Of a DNA stretch of 22,761 bases, positions 1 through 6,893 are shown in pieces (within the stretch, counting starts at the first letter, position 1; each line of letters begins with the position of its first letter). A program made the translations under genes and the position numbers. The DNA is taken from IMG/VR virus record IMGVR_UViG_3300022885_000082, positions 1 to 22,761 of that record; one strand, written 5' to 3'. The notes under the pieces are model-generated. The model was not told where the DNA came from. It searched no databases and was given only the letters and a program-made list of their open reading frames with translations. The DNA is from a virus.

Positions 1-2
1 TA

Positions 3-455
3 TTATATGATTGGTCTCTACAATGTAAAAACTTAGGTATTTATGGTGGATTATTTGCAGTTGACTATAAATGGTTTATGAGCTATGCTTATTCTGATTT
101 CAAGAAGTGTCATGCAGATGATTGGTCTGTTTATCTTTCTGCTAAAAAGAATAAAACTAAAATAGCATATTCAACAGCTATAGGCTATTCATATGAAAAT
201 AATGTTGATGAGTTTTTAAAACGACAATATAGCTGGATGAGAATGTATAATCCTGTATTATTTTATATAGTCGCATTATATAGTGTCCTTAATGTTTATT
301 GCTTAATAAATGCCCCACTATTATTTTTAACAGTTAATAAAGCAATATTTCGGGCTCAGTCAGCAAAAAATATTACATGGAATGAGCAAATTATTAGAAT
401 CTCACAATTTAGATACAATTTAAGGAAGAAGAAAAATGACAATATTAAATCCTAA
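3..455 (+). CDS. C-terminal part of a membrane GT2-type glycosyltransferase (5' end outside window)
   Basis: The reading frame is open from the window edge, so the true start lies upstream; the first internal ATG is at 78. The visible ~150 residues look like the C-terminal third of a processive family-2 glycosyltransferase. A DDWSVYL segment resembles the ED-x-D-L acceptor-site motif, and about 30 residues on, QYSWMR resembles the Q-x-x-R-W motif. A hydrophobic stretch of about 30 residues (YNPVLFYIVALYSVLNVYCL and beyond) then suggests membrane anchoring, and the tail is basic. In phages such enzymes can modify host surface glycans or virion proteins, but that role is inference here. The gene overlaps the next one by 20 bases, which carry that gene's AAGGAAGAAG ribosome-binding site, so the two are probably co-expressed. 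A host-derived membrane protein of another type is possible. Confidence 0.5.
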   Translation, partial: LYDWSLQCKNLGIYGGLFAVDYKWFMSYAYSDFKKCHADDWSVYLSAKKNKTKIAYSTAIGYSYENNVDEFLKRQYSWMRMYNPVLFYIVALYSVLNVYCLINAPLLFLTVNKAIFRAQSAKNITWNEQIIRISQFRYNLRKKKNDNIKS

Positions 456-1353
456 TTCAGCAAACAGCACAGCATATACTTCTGTGTCTGGAGATAGAAC
501 TGCCCCCAATACATTAGCTACTATTTTAGCTGCTGGTACTGAATATTCAGGAGCACAGCTAAACACAATCAGTACTGATGATGTAAATAAGGTAACGGCA
601 GCTGGAGCAAATGCTGCACATTTAATTAAATATCGAGTATTAGGTACTGAAACGCAATTAGATTTTACTATTAAGGCAGAAGATTCTGGTCCTAGTGCTT
701 CTGATATATATTTCTATATTTGGAATGATAATTCTACAGCTTGGGAACTAATGGATCAAGATACGGTAGGTGCTATTAGAACTATGACCGATTCTATTAC
801 TACTAATGTAGCTAATTACATAGATGCTACAGATGATGTGTGGGTGCTGGCTACGTCTGGTTTGGGCGGTATGCATAATCTAGATTTATACTATGCACAA
901 TCAGAAACTACAGCAGCAGTTAGTTCAAGTAGTTCTAGTTCAAGTAATTCAAGTAGTTCAAGTTCTAGTAGTCCAAGCCCTATTTCTACAATTAGCTATC
1001 CGATTTATAGAAGTTTTAAAAGCGAAATTGGACAAATTGCTTTCAGCAAAATTAATTCAACTGCTTCAATATTTGAAGGGGCAGCAATAGCTATCGAAAA
1101 TGGTAATATTGCTGTTAATATTAATAGTTCTGTTAAGTTTATTGGATTCGCTATAGAACAATCTATTAGAAACAAAATATTAGTAAGAACTAATGGAACT
1201 GTTCGGCTAAATATAGCAGCAGAAATTGGCGATTCTGTTTACATGACAGGACAAAACTCATTTGACGTTACTGGTACTATTAAAATAGGAGTAGTCGAAG
1301 ATATTATTGATTCTGGAAGCTGCTGGGTCTACTTCGATGCTTTTCAGTTATAA
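436..1353 (+). CDS. Two-domain surface/decoration-like protein with serine-rich linker
   Basis: This 305-residue protein has three parts. Residues 1-150 form a beta-rich domain I cannot assign. Residues about 163-182 are almost only serine, a flexible linker. Residues about 186-305 align with the decoration protein encoded at 16332-16748: both contain KFIG followed by F or I and A, then G-x-x-x-L, an IG-x-SVY segment, IK-x-G-x-V, and CWV near the end. The start ATG follows AAGGAAGAAG and overlaps the upstream glycosyltransferase gene. The likely role is a virion surface protein that binds the capsid through the cement-like domain and displays the N-terminal domain; this is inference from the paralogy. 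The gene is the last on the plus strand before convergent minus-strand genes. A tail-tip or host-recognition role is an alternative. Confidence 0.6.
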   Translation: MTILNPNSANSTAYTSVSGDRTAPNTLATILAAGTEYSGAQLNTISTDDVNKVTAAGANAAHLIKYRVLGTETQLDFTIKAEDSGPSASDIYFYIWNDNSTAWELMDQDTVGAIRTMTDSITTNVANYIDATDDVWVLATSGLGGMHNLDLYYAQSETTAAVSSSSSSSSNSSSSSSSSPSPISTISYPIYRSFKSEIGQIAFSKINSTASIFEGAAIAIENGNIAVNINSSVKFIGFAIEQSIRNKILVRTNGTVRLNIAAEIGDSVYMTGQNSFDVTGTIKIGVVEDIIDSGSCWVYFDAFQL

Positions 1354-1390
1354 CCAAATCTTTAATATACGAACCACAGATAATTGAAGG

Positions 1391-1429
1391 AAAAAAGCCG
1401 ACTATGGCCGCTAAGCCATAATCAGCCGT
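1391..1429 (-). terminator. Rho-independent terminator ending the minus-strand early operon
   Basis: Read on the minus strand this is a 12-13 bp stem (core TATGGC/GCCATA, outer arms with a few G-T wobbles) and a six-base loop, followed by six T. On the plus strand the wobbles become C-A mismatches, so it is mainly a minus-strand terminator. It lies just past the stop of the last minus-strand gene and between convergent operons. Confidence 0.8.
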
Positions 1430-1441
1430 TTTGGAGAACTT

Positions 1442-1918
1442 TTAGTTATTTGCAGCATCCTTTGCTTCGAGCCAAGCCCCGATTACGCTTTCATGAGCGT
1501 TAACCGAATCAGCATCAGGATATCTACCATTCTTATTATGAAAGTCAACGACTTGCTGATTCATAAATGAATTGGCTGTTTCTTTTGCAGCAAGCTTTGC
1601 ACGCTTCGCAAGCTTCGAAGCCCGTAATTCTGCCTTGATTTGACGAAGAGCTGGTTGCCATGCCGCTTGACTGTCCTTCATAACCTTGAATTGAACTTTA
1701 GCCGCTTCATCGAACTTCTTAATATCAAAGCCAGAAACTTCATTTAGAATAGTCATCGCATCTACTTTTAGATTCTCATACTGAGCACTTGTAATATCAT
1801 ATTGCTGTGACCTTAGAATAATCTTTACTAGTTCTTGATAGTTAATCGTTTGATTATTAACCAATGATTCCTTTACATTTTTTAAGACGAATTCGACGGT
1901 GGTTATTTGCTTATTCAT
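1442..1918 (-). CDS. Unknown helical, lysine/alanine-rich protein
   Basis: I do not recognise this 158-residue protein. It looks mostly helical. Residues about 95-125 are rich in alanine and lysine (LRASKLAKRAKLAAKETA) and could form an amphipathic or nucleic-acid-contacting helix. The C-terminal part contains NGRYPDADSVNAH, a short loop type also seen in other phage small proteins. The start is supported by GGAG about nine bases upstream. The gene is the last of the minus-strand block and is followed at once by a rho-independent terminator. Its base composition is slightly more GC-rich than the two small genes before it. No cysteines, membrane segments or signal peptide are visible. Confidence 0.7.
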   Translation of the reverse strand: MNKQITTVEFVLKNVKESLVNNQTINYQELVKIILRSQQYDITSAQYENLKVDAMTILNEVSGFDIKKFDEAAKVQFKVMKDSQAAWQPALRQIKAELRASKLAKRAKLAAKETANSFMNQQVVDFHNKNGRYPDADSVNAHESVIGAWLEAKDAANN

Positions 1919-2001
1919 TACAGTTCTCCAAAAAGTTAATCATTCAGAAGTTTAGAAACATTTCTTACTTCTCTTACACTCATACTAATCATTACAATCT
2001 T

Positions 2002-2040
2002 TCTGGACAAAGTCCTTTTTTGCCAATTTAATCATAAATT
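2002..2040. repeat. Dispersed early-region repeat, copy A
   Basis: This ~39-bp sequence matches copy B at 2714-2753 at nearly every base and copy C at 3371-3410 less closely. It carries the small inverted repeat GGAC-AAA-GTCC. It overlaps the last codons and the stop of the minus-strand gene ending at 2028. Confidence 0.75.
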
Positions 2041-2258
2041 ATCTCGTCCTCCACAATTAAATAGTTGATCTTATCTATATAGTTTTTGAAGACATATTTT
2101 TTTAATTGAGAATGATTCGCTTCTAATTCAAATTCTTCATAAATTAATTCTTTAATTATCGCTAAAGAATCTTCTATAGTTATAATCCCACCATCTGACA
2201 TAAATACTTCGTGATCAGCTATATCTATTATATCTCGTACGTTTGCTTTTCTACTCAT
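2028..2258 (-). CDS. Unknown small acidic protein
   Basis: I do not recognise this 76-residue protein. It is acidic (many D and E, including SDGGIITIEDSLAIIKELI and a VEDEIIYD end) and has a mixed helical and strand pattern, with no cysteines or membrane segments. Its start lies behind an AAAGGGAAC-like sequence that could serve as a weak ribosome-binding site. It sits in the minus-strand block between two other unknown genes, and its 3' end, including the stop codon, lies inside copy A of the dispersed repeat, so the repeat may have supplied its last codons. Small acidic early proteins of phages often bind host enzymes or mimic DNA, but nothing in the sequence shows that here. Confidence 0.6.
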   Translation of the reverse strand: MSRKANVRDIIDIADHEVFMSDGGIITIEDSLAIIKELIYEEFELEANHSQLKKYVFKNYIDKINYLIVEDEIIYD

Positions 2259-2316
2259 TGTTTTGTTCCCTTTGTTATTCGTTTTACATGTCTATTTAAA
2301 AAGTTTCTAAAATTAA

Positions 2317-2673
2317 TCATTTCGATTTCCATATTAAATTTTTCCAAAAACTAAGAGAAAATATCGACTTAGCAACTTCATCCTGTTTTTCGGATTCTAT
2401 ACTCGATTGAATAACAGGTGCTTTATAAAACTGTTGATTTTCCGTAGACCAACTTAAAAAAGTGCGTTGTTTTATCTGCCAAACCAATTCTCCTTCTATA
2501 CCCATGGGTATATAATACTGAATATCTACTGGGTATTTGATATAGCTAATAATCTCTCCATCTTTATTCTTATACGTCATAAATTCGTCTTCTAAAACTA
2601 TTGTTCCTAAATCTTCTACTATAAATACATGTCTGTTTACTACGTTTTTTATCATATCGCCAGTTGAAATCAT
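2317..2673 (-). CDS. Unknown small protein of the early block
   Basis: I do not recognise this 118-residue protein. The first ~80 residues are strand-rich with regularly spaced hydrophobics and aromatics. The C-terminal end is more basic and aromatic (FSLSFWKNLIWKSK) and could touch a membrane or partner. The start is well supported by AAAGGAG seven bases upstream. The region between this gene and the one ending at 2753 contains copy B of the dispersed repeat, and there is no terminator, so it could be read through from the endonuclease gene or from its own promoter. No enzymatic motif is visible. Confidence 0.65.
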   Translation of the reverse strand: MISTGDMIKNVVNRHVFIVEDLGTIVLEDEFMTYKNKDGEIISYIKYPVDIQYYIPMGIEGELVWQIKQRTFLSWSTENQQFYKAPVIQSSIESEKQDEVAKSIFSLSFWKNLIWKSK

Positions 2674-2713
2674 TTCAATCTCCTTTTATAATACTATCAC
2701 TAGATTCTTCACT

Positions 2714-2760
2714 TCTGGACACAAGTCCTTCTTTGCCAATTTAATCATAATTTCAGCCAT
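2714..2760. repeat. Dispersed early-region repeat, copy B, at the 3' end of the HNH gene
   Basis: Positions 2714-2753 match copy A. Positions 2721-2760 match copy C with one small gap in each. The stop codon of the HNH endonuclease gene (2753-2755) lies inside it. It has the imperfect hairpin GGAC-ACAA-GTCC. Copies B and C are in the same orientation on either side of the endonuclease gene. Confidence 0.75.
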
Positions 2761-3316
2761 TTAAAATACCGCCAACGGTTAGTTGTTTAGTCTTTAATAG
2801 CTGTCTGAATTGTTTATTATTATCAAATTCGTCAATGTATTGTACAGCGAGCAGGTATTGGGCTGACGCTTCTTGCTCAGTAGCGTAGTAGCCGAGGTTA
2901 ATCTTCTTACTATTAATTACAATTTGCGACAGCCATTTGTTATAACGTTTATAAAACGACGCTCCAACGAGACTTCCTAGTCTGTGGGATTCACGATTCT
3001 GTAAATTCTCTCTATTGGTAACAATTCTCAAATTTTCAATATTATTATTTAATTTGTCGCCATCCACGTGATCGAGCATATGACCAGCAGGAATATCTGC
3101 TTTTTTAGATAGAATATAAATGAGTCGGTGAAAATACATCCTTTTGTTTTGAAAACCAACAAGGCAGTAGCCGTCACAATTATTCTTATTTTCGACCAGC
3201 TTCCATTTGCCGCCTCTTTCCCACTTCCGATATAATTCGCTATCCTTAATCTTAAAAGTTTCTAAAATAGATTCCAATTCTGCCTTAGTTAAAATTCGTC
3301 CGTAGCAGCTACGCAT
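2753..3316 (-). CDS. HNH homing endonuclease with C-terminal AP2-type DNA-binding domain
   Basis: This 187-residue protein carries an HNH_3-type nuclease: a conserved FHRLIYIL helix at about residues 62-69, DHVDGD at 82-87, then LNNNIENLRIVT and N residues to about 108. Residues about 115-165 form an AP2-like domain ending in LGYYATEQEASAQY. Such proteins are free-standing homing endonucleases that cut DNA lacking the gene and so spread themselves. It is a close paralogue of the plus-strand gene at 7564-8295, with long identical DNA runs and a shared leader (PubMed-type knowledge of the family only; no search was run). It lacks the ~56-residue C-terminal extension of the paralogue. The start follows CAGAGGAGCAC. 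Related repeats B and C flank it. Confidence 0.9.
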   Translation of the reverse strand: MRSCYGRILTKAELESILETFKIKDSELYRKWERGGKWKLVENKNNCDGYCLVGFQNKRMYFHRLIYILSKKADIPAGHMLDHVDGDKLNNNIENLRIVTNRENLQNRESHRLGSLVGASFYKRYNKWLSQIVINSKKINLGYYATEQEASAQYLLAVQYIDEFDNNKQFRQLLKTKQLTVGGILNG

Positions 3317-3352
3317 GGTTGTGCTCCTCTGTAAAAAGTGTCATTATTATTA
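3317..3352 (-). promoter_or_regulatory. Leader of the minus-strand HNH gene, shared with its paralogue
   Basis: On the minus strand the bases before the start read ATAATGACA, CTTTTTACAGAGGAGCAC and then the ATG. The same leader precedes the plus-strand paralogue, with a four-base insertion there. It includes the ribosome-binding site GAGGAG and a possible -10 (AATAAT). It shows that the duplicated unit extends upstream of the coding region. Confidence 0.6.
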
Positions 3353-3370
3353 AATTCGACATTTTATTTT

Positions 3371-3410
3371 ACAAGTCCTTCTTTTGCTAATTTAATAATA
3401 AATCAGCCAT
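3371..3410. repeat. Dispersed early-region repeat, copy C, upstream of the HNH gene
   Basis: This 40-bp sequence begins ACAAGTCCTTCTTTTGCTAA and ends TCAGCCAT. It aligns with copy B over its full length with one small gap in each and a few substitutions. It has lost the left arm of the GGAC/GTCC hairpin. It lies between the upstream operon's terminator and the HNH gene. Confidence 0.7.
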
Positions 3411-3416
3411 GTAATT

Positions 3417-3452
3417 AAAAAAGCCGACTAATCGTTTTCACAATTAGCCGAC
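3417..3452 (-). terminator. Rho-independent terminator of the replication operon
   Basis: On the minus strand GTCGGCTAAT pairs with ATTAGTCGGC around a ten-base loop, giving ten pairs of which two are G-T wobbles, followed by six T. It lies about 40 bases past the stop of the small gene ending at 3494 and separates the replication genes from the HNH gene. Its T-proximal arm (GTCGGC then T-tract) matches that of the terminator at 1391-1429. Confidence 0.85.
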
Positions 3453-3493
3453 CCAGAGGAGCATGCAAAAAATGAGCTTTTCTTGCCCGTTCA

Positions 3494-3691
3494 TTATAAC
3501 CTAGAATCCTTCACCCTAATGCACACCCATTCAAATTCAGCGGCTTTCGCTCCAATCGCTGCTCTTCGTTCTTTTGAGAAGCCAGCTTTATAACCGCGTG
3601 GCATACTTCCAGAGGCGAACAGTAAGGCAGCCCCTTCGATAGTCAAACGACAGCAGGAACGGTCTGCGGCGATCTTTTTAAGCAAGTTCAT
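3494..3691 (-). CDS. Small basic protein, GC-richer than its neighbours, unknown
   Basis: This 65-residue reading frame starts at an ATG that overlaps the end of the ATPase gene by 14 bases (ATGAACTTGCTTAA), which suggests translational coupling. A TTG start at 3721 is possible but would increase the overlap with no clear ribosome-binding site. The protein is basic, with MPRGYKAGFSKERRAAIGAK in the middle, and has no recognised fold. The DNA is visibly richer in G+C than the surrounding operon and uses codons such as GCC and CGC, which hints at recent acquisition from a different genome. It is the last gene before the terminator at 3417-3452. It might be a fragment of a larger gene; the coding call is moderately sure. 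Confidence 0.5.
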   Translation of the reverse strand: MNLLKKIAADRSCCRLTIEGAALLFASGSMPRGYKAGFSKERRAAIGAKAAEFEWVCIRVKDSRL

Positions 3692-5450
3692 AAAAAGTAG
3701 TATCTTTTCTAACTCCGGCAATTGAATTCAGTGAGCCTTTATTTACTAAGTCTGAAAGAAATTCACGAACCTGCACAGTTTTATAAGCAATATTTCTTTC
3801 GTCTCGCAGTGTCACGTGTTGAACTACCTGCCTAGGAGTTACTCTCCCTTCTTTTTTAATATACTCGAATATTTTAGAATGAATATTTTTAATATGAGAA
3901 TTCTCATTCTCGTGGAAAAAGCTATGGAAGCAACTCAATCCGAAATACATAAAATTATAAAAACGCCTATAATTTAATAGGCTGTTACAAATAGTATGTC
4001 CACCTATAAATTGGCAGTCCGGTTTTACACACGAATCAATAATATCTTGATATTCATGAGCTACTGACATCTTCAAAGCCCAGGTTATAGCTTTTGACTT
4101 GAATAAATCGCTTCGCATAGTCACATGCGGATGATTTAATATCCAGTCTTCGCACACTGAATTAATAGTTTTTTCAAACTCTACATTTTCTTCTATTGAA
4201 ATCCACACCTCAGCTTCTTCTTTTGTCAACTCCTTTAATAATTTCCAAGTTCTAACACACCGATCTTTTAAATGATTCGCTAATTCAAATGTATTCATCT
4301 GCTGAACATCTATATTTGGTAAGACTTCTTTAAATTTTTCCTTATTGAATATGGCAAACCGCCCTAGCAATCCTCCGTCCTGAGACGCGTCGTCTTTCAT
4401 TGATTGCATCAATTCTGGCTGACCTGCAGCAATACAGCCTAACGCAGCATGATAAGTTCTTCTACCTCCGTCTTGCTTTGTATAATGAACTTCTTCAACT
4501 ACATATTCTGCATAAGTCTTTAAAATTCCGGCTTGAGAACTAACTCCAGTTTTTAAAATACTTACTAATAAGTCTTGAAACTCGTCATTTATAATGATTA
4601 TGCCAGATTTAAAAGCTGCTGAGCACTTTTGTTTAGCATAAAATAAGCCTTCTGCTGAATAATTATCTTTAAAAGAAGATAATTCCTCCTTTGTCGGTTG
4701 TTTGCATTTCATTAAATCAATCATTCCGCTCATAGTCGTGCTGCCTACCACCTGCCATCTGATAGATGAGTAATCACTACCATAAGAGAGAGCGTCTTTT
4801 GCCTCTTGAATTGCTGACTTAAATAAGTTTATAATACCTGTTTTTCCAGATCCAGTCCTACTTAGTGCAATTCCCCAAGGATTACATACATAACGATTAG
4901 CAGTTCCATTAGCAATTTTTATAGACTTCCCCGGAAGATGACCAGCAAATAGAGCTGATAGATAATAAGTAATGGCTGGATCAGCGGATTTATTAGACTT
5001 CAGAATTAAATCAGCTATTTCAATTGAAGTTTTAGACATTGCTTCTATTAAATAGCTGATTTCGTATTTTGCCTCACTCTTGAGTTCATGAGGTAGACTG
5101 TCTTTTATAGCCGAAGCCTCTTTTAATGTTCGAGCAGAAAGGTTTGCTAGCTTATCAGCTTTTACAATTAAATCATACGCTAGATCGGCCGCTTTAATAC
5201 CTTCCTCTCTAGGAGTCCCTAGTGCTAGATTAAATATTTGAATGGCTTCTAGTGAAAAATTTGCTAATAAATGGCTATTAGAATAAGTCTTTATTAGACT
5301 TGAGGCATTCATTTCAGTTATTTTTCCAACTTTAGCATTAAAAAATTCAACCAGAGGAAGTTCGTCTTCCATTGCATAGTATAAAATATTATAATATGCG
5401 GTGCCTTTTAATATGTTTCCTATCAAAATTGTTTTAATTTCATTTCTCAT
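3678..5450 (-). CDS. DUF3987-like P-loop ATPase, probable replicative helicase-type protein
   Basis: This 590-residue protein has a helical N-terminal region (1-180), a P-loop ATPase core and a C-terminal winged-helix-like tail. The Walker A motif is SRTGSGKT at 197-204. Walker B is IIIINDE at 284-290. The segment GCIAAGQPELM near 338-348 fits a sensor, and GGLLGRF at 359-365 offers an arginine at 364, a combination typical of DUF3987/YfjI-type proteins that accompany phage and plasmid primases. The likely role is DNA unwinding or loading at the phage origin; the activity is inferred. The last ~80 residues (HSKIFEYIKKEGRVTPRQVV and on) look like a winged helix. The start follows CAGGAG and overlaps the upstream gene by 11 bases. 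The gene before it encodes a primase zinc-domain relative, which supports a replication role. Confidence 0.75.
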   Translation of the reverse strand: MRNEIKTILIGNILKGTAYYNILYYAMEDELPLVEFFNAKVGKITEMNASSLIKTYSNSHLLANFSLEAIQIFNLALGTPREEGIKAADLAYDLIVKADKLANLSARTLKEASAIKDSLPHELKSEAKYEISYLIEAMSKTSIEIADLILKSNKSADPAITYYLSALFAGHLPGKSIKIANGTANRYVCNPWGIALSRTGSGKTGIINLFKSAIQEAKDALSYGSDYSSIRWQVVGSTTMSGMIDLMKCKQPTKEELSSFKDNYSAEGLFYAKQKCSAAFKSGIIIINDEFQDLLVSILKTGVSSQAGILKTYAEYVVEEVHYTKQDGGRRTYHAALGCIAAGQPELMQSMKDDASQDGGLLGRFAIFNKEKFKEVLPNIDVQQMNTFELANHLKDRCVRTWKLLKELTKEEAEVWISIEENVEFEKTINSVCEDWILNHPHVTMRSDLFKSKAITWALKMSVAHEYQDIIDSCVKPDCQFIGGHTICNSLLNYRRFYNFMYFGLSCFHSFFHENENSHIKNIHSKIFEYIKKEGRVTPRQVVQHVTLRDERNIAYKTVQVREFLSDLVNKGSLNSIAGVRKDTTFYELA

Positions 5451-5973
5451 TTTTTATTTCTCCTGATAATAAATTCATTGTCGCTTCAAAGTGTAATTCT
5501 ATTTCATTTAATCCATCTTCCATAAATGACTTATCTATCACACTAATTAATTTAGCCAGCTTTTCTCTAGATTTAGGATTCTTCGCCGCCATGCCTATCG
5601 TTAGATATAACATATTCAAAGAATTATAGTTCTCCTTCTTTTCCGGTAAAGATAAATTAACTGCTATTTTTTCTATAGAACATATGACATTATCTATAGA
5701 TATGCCTTTGCTGCTCTCACTTGTCTGCTCTAAACCAATTGAACGGTACGCATCAGGCACTGATTTATTCTCTAACTCACAAATTAATGTTATAATATTG
5801 CCCTTTATCTTTGTGCCATGGCAATAAAATCCTTCCCTGCCATCACTATTAGTCCATACATAAAATGATGGCGTATTATCATCATAAAATGGACTCTTGT
5901 AAGCTGCCGTATTACCGTTATCTCGCTCAGAATATATGCCTTTTTTATTTAAGTATTCAGTAATTGTTAACAT
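5440..5973 (-). CDS. Primase CHC2 zinc-finger-like protein with most zinc ligands lost
   Basis: From the ATG at 5973, which follows AAGGAG at ideal spacing and overlaps the upstream stop by seven bases, the protein has 177 residues; a start at 6027 would add a run of unlikely residues inside the upstream gene. Residues 1-81 follow the DnaG N-terminal zinc-binding domain: a YL-x-KKGI start, SPFYDDNTPSFYV where DnaG has CPFH-x-x-x-TPSF, FYCHGTKIKGNII where DnaG has YHCFGCG-x-x-GN, then a helix ending in DAYRSIGL. Of the four expected ligands only Cys51 remains; Ser27, Tyr30 and Thr54 replace the others. The domain may still bind template DNA beside the separate Toprim protein. The C-terminal half is helical and unassigned. 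Confidence 0.7.
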   Translation of the reverse strand: MLTITEYLNKKGIYSERDNGNTAAYKSPFYDDNTPSFYVWTNSDGREGFYCHGTKIKGNIITLICELENKSVPDAYRSIGLEQTSESSKGISIDNVICSIEKIAVNLSLPEKKENYNSLNMLYLTIGMAAKNPKSREKLAKLISVIDKSFMEDGLNEIELHFEATMNLLSGEIKNEK

Positions 5974-6590
5974 AATAACTCCTTCAATTGTTCGTCTGAA
6001 CACTCGGAAGGATCGCTTCCTTCGCATTCTACAGATTTAATATCAATAGAATTTCCAAATACCTGCTTCATCTGGTTTGTTATTCTTTCTGTGGCCAGTT
6101 TTCCAGCTTTATCACCATCTAAAAATAGGCAGATTTTATTGCTTAGCGTCAAAATTAATGCCATCCTATACTCATTTAAATCCGTTCCACTTAAAGCAAC
6201 GCAGTTTCTATATCCTCTGGAATGCAAAGAGAGAACGTCAGCCTCGCCTTCTACAATTATTACATCAGAACATGACCAAGCAGCTTCTCTCGCTTTGTGG
6301 AATCCGTATAAATAGTTGGACTTTTTAAAGCCTGTCTCATATTGAAAACCTTTGTTTTCAAGATATCTTACCTTTAGTGCTATAGGTTCTCCCGAAACAG
6401 TATATTGTGGAATGGTCAATACATTTTGTTCTTGCCAGTATCCCCACTCAAAATCAATAGCTACTGACAATTTTATATGATGACTTTCTAGATAACTTAG
6501 TGCGGCAGACGATTGGTTTAGGCACAATTGATGTTTTCTAATACCAAGCTTTCGGTCAAAACTGGCCAGGTTCTCTGTTAATTCACTCAT
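5967..6590 (-). CDS. Primase catalytic core (Toprim) on a separate polypeptide
   Basis: This 207-residue protein matches the catalytic half of DnaG-type primases. Residues 30-90 contain the segment before the Toprim domain (ALSYLESHHI, LTIPQYTVSGEPIALKVRYL). The Toprim fold spans about 109-195, with VEGEAD at 113-118 giving the catalytic glutamate and FLDGDKAG at 156-163 giving the metal-binding aspartates, followed by a DPSE segment near 193-196. It would synthesise RNA primers for phage replication. No zinc-binding domain is attached; a relative of that domain is encoded by the next gene, so the usual domain order is reversed and split. The start is supported by AAAAGGAGAG. It is the first gene of the minus-strand replication operon, beside the putative origin. 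Confidence 0.85.
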   Translation of the reverse strand: MSELTENLASFDRKLGIRKHQLCLNQSSAALSYLESHHIKLSVAIDFEWGYWQEQNVLTIPQYTVSGEPIALKVRYLENKGFQYETGFKKSNYLYGFHKAREAAWSCSDVIIVEGEADVLSLHSRGYRNCVALSGTDLNEYRMALILTLSNKICLFLDGDKAGKLATERITNQMKQVFGNSIDIKSVECEGSDPSECSDEQLKELLC

Positions 6591-6642
6591 TTAAGCTCTC
6601 CTTTTTATTGATGAATTTCTATTATTCTATACAATTTTTTAG

Positions 6643-6672
6643 TTTTGGACACCTTCTTTTCATTTTTTAGCC
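6643..6672. repeat. Possible partial copy D of the dispersed repeat
   Basis: The plus strand reads TTTTGGACACCTTCTTTT and then a T-rich stretch ending in AGCCA. It resembles copies A-C with the middle AAGTC removed. The match is short, so this is only a possible copy. It lies in the leader of the replication operon, about 50 bases before the primase start. Confidence 0.35.
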
Positions 6673-6741
6673 ACTGTAATTGATGTATTTTCTGATCGTA
6701 AGTCCTTATTTTACGTTGGTGCTTCGAGTGTTGGGAGCAAC

Positions 6742-6758
6742 TGTAGAGACAGTCTACA
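6742..6758. repeat. Perfect 6-bp inverted repeat, possible operator or protein-binding site
   Basis: TGTAGA and TCTACA are exact reverse complements with the five-base spacer GACAG between them. It lies about 150 bases upstream of the primase start and contains a relative of the GTGTAG motif repeated further on. It could be an operator for the minus-strand operon or an initiator-binding site. Confidence 0.45.
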
Positions 6759-6875
6759 TTTAAATCTTTCACCAGCTAAATTACATAGATTTTAGCACCG
6801 AGTAGAGGCAAGTGTAGCTCGCCTAAACGTTTTTCTTCTACGCTTATTAATGCGTAAAAACAAGGTCAGAACGTC

Positions 6876-6893
6876 GAGTGTAGTGAGTGTAGT
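6876..6893 (+). repeat. Tandem 9-mer iteron-like repeat
   Basis: The 9-mer GAGTGTAGT occurs twice head to tail. A further GTGTAG follows at 6892-6897 and another lies at 6812-6817. Tandem short repeats beside replication genes often bind an initiator protein; here the binder is unknown. Confidence 0.55.

Noticed and set aside
893-1090. 65-residue plus-strand frame rich in Q, V and L
   Set aside because: It lies inside the serine-linker gene in another frame and its odd composition is produced by the repetitive serine codons.
1996-3410. The dispersed ~40-bp repeats as a CRISPR array
   Set aside because: There are only three clear copies, at irregular distances of hundreds of bases with genes between them.
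3692-3721. TTG start at 3721 for the small minus-strand gene
   Set aside because: It lengthens the overlap with the ATPase gene, has no clear ribosome-binding site, and an ATG with a typical overlap exists at 3691.
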